DNA of 64,000 nt from Methylophaga sp. UBA3192 (GTDB lineage: Bacteria; Pseudomonadota; Gammaproteobacteria; Nitrosococcales; Methylophagaceae). Below, one piece after another: positions 58,214 through 64,000 of this stretch (the stretch's first letter is position 1; each line of letters opens with the position of its first letter). Below the pieces are notes generated by a model. The model was not told where the DNA came from, did no database searches, and saw only the letters and a list, made by a program, of their open reading frames with translations. Position numbers and translations under genes: made by a program. The stretch is from positions 23,511-87,510 of the forward strand of contig DEXE01000003.1 in the NCBI GenBank assembly GCA_002363955.1. The letters run 5' to 3'.

Positions 58214-59269
58214 ATGAGCCGTTTCTGGAGTGATTTTGTTCATTCATTAGAACCCTATGTGCCGGGTGAGCAACCTCGCGGCCAGAATCTGGTCAAGCTC
58301 AATACCAACGAAAATCCTTTTGGTCCGTCGCCTAAGGTGTTGGAAGCGATTCGCATGGCAACTACCGACCGTTTACGCTTGTATCCGGTACCTGATGGCG
58401 GCCCCTTTAAACAGGCGATTGCTGACTATCATAATGTGCCAGCTGAATGTGTCTTTGTCGGCAATGGCTCAGATGAAGTACTGGCGCATGTGTTCAATGC
58501 CTTGTTCAAACATGGCAAGCCGGTGTTGTTTCCGGATGTTACTTATAGTTTTTATCCTGTGTATTGTCAGCTGTACGACATAGATTCGGTTTTAGTGCCT
58601 CTCAATGCAAAATTCCAAATTGATATCACTGATTACGAGCGTGATAACGGTGGGATTATTTTGCCGAATCCCAATGCGCCTACCGGCTGTTTATTATCTC
58701 TGGATGATATCCGGCGGTTAGTAGAAATGAACAGTGACTCAGTCGTGGTTATTGATGAAGCGTATATCGATTTTGGTGGGGAAACAGCGATACCGTTAAC
58801 CCAGAGGTTCCCCAATCTGCTGGTGACTCAGACCTTATCCAAGTCTCGCTCTCTGGCTGGAATGCGCATCGGCTTTGCAGTCGGACATCCGCAATTGATT
58901 GAAGCATTGGTAAGAGTAAAAGACAGCTTTAATTCCTATCCATTGGATAGTCTCGCGATTGCCGCTGGTGTTGCAGCATACAAAGATGAAGTCTACTTTA
59001 AACAATGTCAGCAACAAGTCATCGCTGAACGCGAATGGGTAACTAAATCTTTAGCAGAGTTAGGCTTTGAGGTTTTGCCTTCGGCTGCAAATTTTGTGTT
59101 TGCCCGTCATCCTCAGAATGATGCAGCAACACTTGCAGCCGGATTACGGGAAAAAGGGGTGATCGTACGCCACTTTAAAAAGCCGAGAATCGATCAGTTT
59201 CTGCGTATCAGTATTGGAAATCGTACTGAAAATCAGTTGTTGATGAGCCAGCTGGATCTTCTGGTTTAA
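58214..59269 (+). CDS. hisC: Histidinol-phosphate aminotransferase
   Basis: A PLP enzyme converting imidazole-acetol phosphate to histidinol phosphate. The 351-residue protein has KLNTNENPFGPSPKVLEAI, FVGNGSDEVLAHVFNALFK, LPNPNAPTGCLLSL, VVVIDEAYIDFGGE and the PLP lysine K210 in TLSKSRSLAGMRIGFAVG. It begins immediately after the hisD stop. Its stop overlaps the stop of the DUF4124 gene on the other strand. Confidence 0.96.
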   Translation: MSRFWSDFVHSLEPYVPGEQPRGQNLVKLNTNENPFGPSPKVLEAIRMATTDRLRLYPVPDGGPFKQAIADYHNVPAECVFVGNGSDEVLAHVFNALFKHGKPVLFPDVTYSFYPVYCQLYDIDSVLVPLNAKFQIDITDYERDNGGIILPNPNAPTGCLLSLDDIRRLVEMNSDSVVVIDEAYIDFGGETAIPLTQRFPNLLVTQTLSKSRSLAGMRIGFAVGHPQLIEALVRVKDSFNSYPLDSLAIAAGVAAYKDEVYFKQCQQQVIAEREWVTKSLAELGFEVLPSAANFVFARHPQNDAATLAAGLREKGVIVRHFKKPRIDQFLRISIGNRTENQLLMSQLDLLV

Positions 59270-59934
59270 TCGGTCGTATCGGTTCCCAGTAGCTCTCGCA
59301 AACGTTGAAGATCCAGATCATATTGCATGTTGAGTGTCTCAATTTCAGTTTGTAACTGCTCCATGCTTGACTGATTGTTATCCAATTCTTGCTGGGCTGC
59401 CTTCAAACGACTTTTCAGGTTGGCACTGAGGCCAACACCACTTAATTCATTATCTGCTGCCTGTTGTTGTACCTGTTGCAGCCGCTGCTGTAATCCTTTG
59501 CGTTTGCTTTTTAATATTTCAATACGTTTTTCGCGATATTGCAGATCTTTATTGCGTTCATTCAGCAGATCTTCTTCAGATTGATAGACCGAGAGTAAAT
59601 TATGATCGTAAATGGCTTGTTTACGGCGTTTTTCCGCTTCCATTTTTGCCTGTAGTTCTGCTTGTTCGCGGGCTTCCAAGTCAAGTTTCTTTTGAATTTC
59701 GCGCTCGGCGATTTCTGCTTCAGTGGGTGCAGGCGGGACACGCTCAATCACTCGCATCGATTTCTCATCCAGAATGTCGTAACCTTGCTGAGCCACTTCC
59801 GGTGGTAATGTTTTACTGAGTGTTGGTATACCGTTTTCATCGTTAAACCGGTAAAGTTGTGCCGCTGAAACGGTTGTTACAGAAAATAGTGTTGTGCTTA
59901 GCATCACCGCCACTAAAAAGCGTATTGAAATCAT
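59266..59934 (-). CDS. DUF4124 domain protein with coiled coil
   Basis: A 222-residue exported protein. The signal peptide (MISIRFLVAVMLSTTLFS, cut near VSAAQ) leads into a short DUF4124 domain (AQLYRFNDENGIPTLSKTLP). About 150 residues of Glu/Gln/Arg-rich sequence follow with heptad character (DLEAREQAELQAKMEAEKRR onward), clearly coiled coil. Function is unknown; DUF4124 proteins are periplasmic and widespread in gammaproteobacteria. ATG 59934 has GGGAAAAG upstream and starts the signal peptide, whereas 59979 would add 15 residues before it. Confidence 0.85.
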   Translation of the reverse strand: MISIRFLVAVMLSTTLFSVTTVSAAQLYRFNDENGIPTLSKTLPPEVAQQGYDILDEKSMRVIERVPPAPTEAEIAEREIQKKLDLEAREQAELQAKMEAEKRRKQAIYDHNLLSVYQSEEDLLNERNKDLQYREKRIEILKSKRKGLQQRLQQVQQQAADNELSGVGLSANLKSRLKAAQQELDNNQSSMEQLQTEIETLNMQYDLDLQRLRELLGTDTTD

Positions 59935-59961
59935 TATCTTTTCCCAGAGAGCATTGTTGAT

Positions 59962-60723
59962 TTGAGCCTTGTTGAACATTTTATTCTGTTTGTCATTTCT
60001 TTGCTGGCAAATACGTTTTCGGCATTAAGCGGCGGTGGTGCAGGATTAATCCAGTTTCCGGTACTGATCTTCCTGGGCTTGAGTTTTTCCGTTGCCTTAG
60101 CTACCCATAAAGTGGCCAGCGTGGCGTTGGGTTTGGGGGCAGCTTTGCGTTATGTTTCTACCAGCCGTCTGGAACGTCAGTTTGTGATCTTGTTATTGAT
60201 CGCTGGCTTACCTGGTGTGGTGATTGGCGGTAGTGTGATTTTGTTAGTGCCAGACAGAATTGCCGAAATTGCCTTGGGAATATTAACCGGTTCACTGGGT
60301 ATATATTCTCTATTCAAACCTGCGTTAGGGCAAACCTATTTGCCGGTTCATCGCGAGCGACGTGGTTACCTTATTGGCGCTTTGGTGTTGTTTTTTTTAG
60401 GTATTCTTAATGGTTCGCTGACGTCCGGAACGGGATTGTTTGTCACCTTGTGGCTGATATTGTGGTTTGGTATGGATTACCAGCGTGCAGTGGCCTATAC
60501 GCTTATTCTGGTTGGGTTGTTCTGGAATGGAGCCGGTGCCATTACGCTGGGTATTTTGGGCGAAATACGCTGGGACTGGCTACCGGCATTGTTGTTAGGC
60601 TCGTTATTGGGCGGCTACCTCGGATCGCACTTAGCTCTGCTTTGGGGTAACCGCTGGATAAAACGCAGTTTTGAAGTTGTTACGTTGTTAATTGCGGTCA
60701 GATTGATTTGGGGGCCTTTTTAG
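59962..60723 (+). CDS. TSUP family transporter (TauE/SafE-like)
   Basis: A 253-residue inner-membrane permease with seven to eight hydrophobic segments. The family repeat is visible as ALSGGGAGLIQFPVLIFLGL near the N-terminus and LNGSLTSGTGLFVTLWLILW in the second half, with PGVVIGGSVILLVP between. TSUP members export sulfite, sulfoacetate or other organosulfur anions; the substrate here is not visible. The start is TTG at 59962, 27 bp from the divergent DUF4124 start; no ATG alternative exists upstream of the first helix. Confidence 0.85.
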   Translation: MSLVEHFILFVISLLANTFSALSGGGAGLIQFPVLIFLGLSFSVALATHKVASVALGLGAALRYVSTSRLERQFVILLLIAGLPGVVIGGSVILLVPDRIAEIALGILTGSLGIYSLFKPALGQTYLPVHRERRGYLIGALVLFFLGILNGSLTSGTGLFVTLWLILWFGMDYQRAVAYTLILVGLFWNGAGAITLGILGEIRWDWLPALLLGSLLGGYLGSHLALLWGNRWIKRSFEVVTLLIAVRLIWGPF

Positions 60724-60841
60724 CACTGGGGGGTGTTGATCATCACTTTAAGGAGATGATGATAGGGCTGGTGCTATTTTTCCACCTTATTGGACGAAAA
60801 AAATGCCTCCAGTAGTGGTGGCGATGAAAGAGCATCAAGCC

Positions 60842-61483
60842 CTAGACCCCATATTGTTCCCGATAAGCTTTTACGGAAGGTAAGTGTTGTTGTAACTCGG
60901 GAGTGTCCTGCAGATAACTGAGTAAGTCGTTCAGACAAATAATACTCACGACAGGTATACCATGGGTTTGTTCGACCTGTTGAATAGCGGATAACTGACC
61001 TTGCCCACGTTCCTGGCGATCCAGAGCAATGATTACCCCCGCAGGTTCGGCACCTGCTGCACGGATGATTTCAACCGACTCACCTACAGACGTTCCGGCG
61101 GAGATGACATCATCAATAATCAATACCTTGCCTTGCAGTTCAGCCCCCACCAACTGACCACCTTCACCATGATCTTTCTTTTCTTTGCGGTTAAATACGT
61201 AGGGTACATCGCGGTCATGTTGATCGGCTAATGCGACGACTGTTGTGGAAGCTAACGGAATGCCTTTGTAGGCTGGACCAAACAACACATCATAGTCGAG
61301 ACTGGATTCACTAATCGCCTGAGCGTAAAAGCGTCCCAGCCGGGCCAGTGTTGCACCACTGTTGAATAAACCACTGTTAAAAAAATAGGGGCTAATCCGC
61401 CCTGATTTCAAGGTGAATTCGCCAAAACGTAATACACCGGTTTGCAGCGCAAATTCGATAAAAGCGTGTTGATAATCTTTCAT
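60842..61483 (-). CDS. pyrE: Orotate phosphoribosyltransferase
   Basis: The fifth step of pyrimidine synthesis: orotate plus PRPP to OMP. The 213-residue protein has FTLKSGRISPYFFNSGLFNS, GPAYKGIPLASTTVVAL, FNRKEKKDHGEGGQLVGAEL (flexible catalytic loop) and the PRPP-binding VLIIDDVISAGTSVGES. The ATG overlaps the metW stop by 4 bp, an uncommon partner, since pyrE is usually next to rph or other nucleotide genes. Confidence 0.97.
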   Translation of the reverse strand: MKDYQHAFIEFALQTGVLRFGEFTLKSGRISPYFFNSGLFNSGATLARLGRFYAQAISESSLDYDVLFGPAYKGIPLASTTVVALADQHDRDVPYVFNRKEKKDHGEGGQLVGAELQGKVLIIDDVISAGTSVGESVEIIRAAGAEPAGVIIALDRQERGQGQLSAIQQVEQTHGIPVVSIICLNDLLSYLQDTPELQQHLPSVKAYREQYGV

Positions 61484-62082
61484 GGGGTTCCGTTATGAAT
61501 CAAATAAACAGCAATCTGGCCAAACAGGTTGGGTAGTAAACGAATGCCAAGGGTATCTTTATGTTCGTGATTAACCACACTGCGGTTGACTACACTGAAG
61601 CCATACTGGCCACAAAGCTTTTCAAAATCTTTCAGAGTACATAAATGGATATTAGGCGTATCGAACCATGCATTCGGCAGGTTTTTGGATACCGGCATCT
61701 TACCGCGCATGCCTAATTGAAAACGGCATTGCCAATGGCCAAAATTCGGGAAGCCGATAATACCCTGTTTGCCAACCCGCATAATTTCTCTAAGTAAAAA
61801 ATCCGGTCTTTTTACCGCCTGCAGGGTTTGTGACAGAATAACAAAATCAAAACTTTGATCAGCGAACTGGCTGAGACCTGCATCCAGGTCAGCCTGGATC
61901 ACATTGACACCGCTTTGAATACATTCAGAAAATTTGCTGTTGTCTATCTCCAGGCCATAGCCTGTGATATGGCGCTGTTGCAGATGTTTTAATAATGCGC
62001 CATTACCACAGCCCAAATCCAGAACATGGGCATTATCTGGTATCCAATCACTGATTATTTGTAAATCAACGCGTAAAGCCAT
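61480..62082 (-). CDS. metW: Methionine biosynthesis protein MetW
   Basis: A 200-residue SAM-binding-fold protein that accompanies MetX in proteobacteria and is needed for its activity in some of them. Motifs: LDLGCGNGALLKHLQQRHIT, NVIQADLDAGLSQFADQSFD, VILSQTLQAVKRPDFLLREI and GFPNFGHWQCRFQLGMRGKM with LPNAWFDTPNIHLCTLKDFE. The start overlaps the metX stop by one base. Confidence 0.95.
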   Translation of the reverse strand: MALRVDLQIISDWIPDNAHVLDLGCGNGALLKHLQQRHITGYGLEIDNSKFSECIQSGVNVIQADLDAGLSQFADQSFDFVILSQTLQAVKRPDFLLREIMRVGKQGIIGFPNFGHWQCRFQLGMRGKMPVSKNLPNAWFDTPNIHLCTLKDFEKLCGQYGFSVVNRSVVNHEHKDTLGIRLLPNLFGQIAVYLIHNGTP

Positions 62083-63230
62083 TAGCCATTCACCTCTTTA
62101 GCAACCTGCTGCATATAACTGGCAAAGATTTCTATATAACGTGGTATCGGCATCAAAAAAGCATCATGGCCCTGAGTGGCTTCGATTTCCGCATAGCAGA
62201 CAGACTTACCTGCACTGAGCAAGGCATCGACGATTTCCAGTGAACGTAATGGTGAAAAGCGCCAGTCACTGGTAAATGAAATGATCAACGACTTGGCCTG
62301 AATTGCTTTGACTGCCTCATTCAGATCGTCATTAAATTCCTTGGCCGGATCAAAGTAGTCCAGCGCTTTGGTCATTAACAGATAGGTGTTGGCGTCAAAC
62401 CGCTCGACGAAACTGGAGCTTTGATAACGTAAATAACTTTCTATCTGAAATTCAACATCGTAACCGTATTGAATTTTGCCGCTGCGCAGTTCACGACCGA
62501 ATTTCTCGCCCATTGCTTCATCAGAAAGATAGGTGATATGCCCCAGCATTCTCGCCAGTCCCAGCCCTTGTCTGGGAACAGTATTAAATTCCTGATAGCG
62601 ACCTTCGTGAAATTCAGGATCCGATTTAATTGCGGTGCGGGCGACTTCATTAAAGGCAATATTCTGGGCTGAGAGTTTTGGTGCGGCGGCGATCACCAGA
62701 GCGTGACCAACCCGTTCAGGCAGGGTAATCGCCCAGTGCAATGCTTGCATGCCACCCAGACTGCCACCAACAACGGCCGCCCACTTATCAATGCCTAATG
62801 AATCTGCCAGAATCGCCTGACTCTTTACCCAGTCAGCTACGGTCACTATTGGAAAATCAGGACCGTACAATTTGCCGGTTTGTGGATTAACCGTATTGGG
62901 GCCGGATGAGCCTTTACAACCACCCAGGTTATTCGGGCAAACTACAAAAAAATGATTGGTATCAATGGCTTTACCCGGACCAATTGCCGTATCCCACCAG
63001 CCAGGCTTGCGTTCTTCCAGAGAATGGAAACCGGCAGCATGATGATCTCCGGACAATGCATGACAAATCAGAACAGCATTGCTTTTATCTTCATTCAATG
63101 TGCCATAGGTCTCATAAATCAAATCAAATTGCGGCAGCACTCGACCACAATCCAGAGCTAGTGGCGTATCAATATGCAAGTGAGAAGGGGTTACCAATCC
63201 AACTGAGTCAGCTGGCAGGGAGTCCGACAT
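62082..63230 (-). CDS. metX: Homoserine O-acyltransferase (MetX)
   Basis: Activates homoserine for methionine synthesis. The 382-residue alpha/beta hydrolase has the nucleophile S157 in VVGGSLGGMQALHWA, the early ALSGDHHAAGFH loop, NNLGGCKGSSGP and the catalytic H355 in TQGHDAFL. MetX with MetW in gammaproteobacteria may use succinyl-CoA rather than acetyl-CoA; I cannot decide from sequence. It feeds the SAM cycle represented at the other end of the window by metK and ahcY. Confidence 0.94.
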   Translation of the reverse strand: MSDSLPADSVGLVTPSHLHIDTPLALDCGRVLPQFDLIYETYGTLNEDKSNAVLICHALSGDHHAAGFHSLEERKPGWWDTAIGPGKAIDTNHFFVVCPNNLGGCKGSSGPNTVNPQTGKLYGPDFPIVTVADWVKSQAILADSLGIDKWAAVVGGSLGGMQALHWAITLPERVGHALVIAAAPKLSAQNIAFNEVARTAIKSDPEFHEGRYQEFNTVPRQGLGLARMLGHITYLSDEAMGEKFGRELRSGKIQYGYDVEFQIESYLRYQSSSFVERFDANTYLLMTKALDYFDPAKEFNDDLNEAVKAIQAKSLIISFTSDWRFSPLRSLEIVDALLSAGKSVCYAEIEATQGHDAFLMPIPRYIEIFASYMQQVAKEVNG

Positions 63231-63254
63231 AATGTACTGTGTCCTATAACAAAA

Positions 63255-63830
63255 TTAATACTGGGGATAGGCTGTGCCGAGTAATAAAGGCATCACCAGC
63301 ATCGACAGAACCTGCAGGCCTAATATGACGACTAACGGCGATAAATCAATGCCACCCAGTAACGGCATTCTGCGCCTTACCGGATCCAGTAAAGGGGCAT
63401 TAATCGCCTGGATCAGGCTGGCAACCGGATTGTAGCCTTGAGGGGCCAGCCAGCTGAGCAGAACTTCGATAATAATCGTGACAGTAAATAAGCTGATAAA
63501 CAGTGAAAACAACTCTGCTACCGTGAACAGTATTAATCCGGTTAATGTCGGCCATGCACCTGCCAGACTGAGCAATAAAGTCAATTTAATCAGCGTAACC
63601 AGGATCAATAAAAGTAAAACAGCGGAATCAAATTTACGTGAGCTGGGCATAAAGCTGCGTAGTGGTGCACACAGCGGTTCAGTAATACGAATGATGGTCT
63701 GTATTAATGGATGCGTAAACGATGTTCTGATTAGCGGTAAAAGTAAGCGTATTGCAACGATGTACATATACAACTGAAACAGTGTTTCAATCAGAAACAT
63801 CAATGGATTTGAGAAATAACTGTTAGGCAT
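63255..63830 (-). CDS. yggT: YggT family membrane protein
   Basis: A 191-residue integral membrane protein with two YggT units, each two helices (FLIETLFQLYMYIVAIRLLL and FTVTIIIEVLLSWLAPQGYN mark their starts). Each is followed by the conserved P-L turn (ITEPLCAPLRSFMP and INAPLLDPVRRRMP). Members are linked to osmotic stress and cell-division genes, but function is not settled. It overlaps proC by 8 bp, the usual proC-yggT order. Confidence 0.93.
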   Translation of the reverse strand: MPNSYFSNPLMFLIETLFQLYMYIVAIRLLLPLIRTSFTHPLIQTIIRITEPLCAPLRSFMPSSRKFDSAVLLLLILVTLIKLTLLLSLAGAWPTLTGLILFTVAELFSLFISLFTVTIIIEVLLSWLAPQGYNPVASLIQAINAPLLDPVRRRMPLLGGIDLSPLVVILGLQVLSMLVMPLLLGTAYPQY

Positions 63831-64000
63831 GGTGATCTTGTCCTAATTCATCTGCCAGTTCACGAGCGCGTAATGCCGCTGCCACTAACGCATTTTCAAA
63901 TAGGCCATGCAAACCACCATCCTCCAGTTCATGAATAGCTCTTTCAGTAGTGCCGCCGGGCGAGGTGACCTGTTTTCGCAACGTGCTGGCAGATTCGCCA
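63823..64000 (-). CDS. proC: Pyrroline-5-carboxylate reductase, C-terminal part (cut by window edge)
   Basis: The last 58 residues of ProC, the final enzyme of proline synthesis. The visible C-terminus includes STLRKQVTSPGGTTERAIHE, the conserved TSPGGTT element of the family, then LFENALVAAALRARELADEL. The N-terminal NAD(P)H domain lies beyond the right edge. The TAA lies within the yggT start region (8-bp overlap). Confidence 0.93.
   Translation of the reverse strand, partial: GESASTLRKQVTSPGGTTERAIHELEDGGLHGLFENALVAAALRARELADELGQDHHA

Noticed and set aside
60724..60841. Small gene or terminator between the TSUP gene and pyrE
   Set aside because: Only short ORFs without ribosome sites, and no stem with a T tract that I could pair convincingly.

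Overview
The window reads as chromosome of a methylotrophic gammaproteobacterium, most likely a Methylophaga-type marine methylotroph (inference). The evidence is a ribulose monophosphate (RuMP) formaldehyde-fixation cluster with two hexulose-phosphate synthases, a phosphohexuloisomerase and a transaldolase. A dihydroxyacetone kinase pair and an MxaD-like periplasmic protein are also present. The housekeeping blocks have typical gammaproteobacterial order: mlaFEDCB-ibaG-murA-hisGDC, trxB/ftsK-lolA-rarA, proC-yggT-metX-metW, mutH with an endonuclease-less mutL, orn and queG.

Layout. 1-2.4 kb: ahcY (cut by the window edge) and metK behind an SAH riboswitch, then a YgjP-like peptidase. 2.5-8.6 kb: dusA, repeat element R1, a YadGH ABC exporter, mutH, a two-receiver GGDEF regulator and prmB. 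8.6-10 kb: leuC. 10.2-17.1 kb: the C1 block, with hxlB, hxlA, tal, a small protein carrying four TGVE(K/R)YIR repeats, a second hxlA, a HAD phosphatase, dhaK, a nuclease-coding repeat element (R2) and dhaL. 17.2-19.1 kb: porin, repeat R3 and tRNA-Phe with its own promoter and terminator. 19.2-23.5 kb: a heavy-metal-type RND pump. 23.5-31 kb: an uncharacterised membrane protein, mutL, amidase, tsaE, nnr and queG. 31-34.7 kb: phoX behind a Pho box, then a Ca2+/Na+ antiporter flanked by direct repeats R4 and R5. 34.7-39.6 kb: a five-gene light/DNA-repair operon (two photolyases, DUF3429, an exonuclease-GIY-YIG fusion, DUF2256). 39.7-51.5 kb: orn, an M48 protease, cytochrome c, a diguanylate cyclase, a universal stress protein, trxB, ftsK, lolA, rarA, rsmJ, a YVTN propeller and the mxaD-like gene. 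51.7-64 kb: mla, murA, his, a TSUP transporter, pyrE, metW, metX, yggT and the 3' end of proC.

How it works together. Formaldehyde would be condensed with ribulose-5-phosphate by HxlA, isomerised by HxlB and recycled through transaldolase; DhaK/DhaL would phosphorylate dihydroxyacetone. MetX/MetW, MetK and AhcY form the methionine/SAM cycle, with SAH sensed at RNA level.

The most unusual content is (i) a family of five repeat elements built from inverted arrays of a CACAGAG/CGCAGAT heptamer, one of which encodes a PD-(D/E)XK nuclease of the GxxExxY family whose C-terminus is translated from the repeat itself, and (ii) the TGVE-repeat protein inside the RuMP cluster, which looks like a multivalent adaptor. 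No prophage, insertion sequence with a classical transposase, CRISPR array or rRNA was seen.
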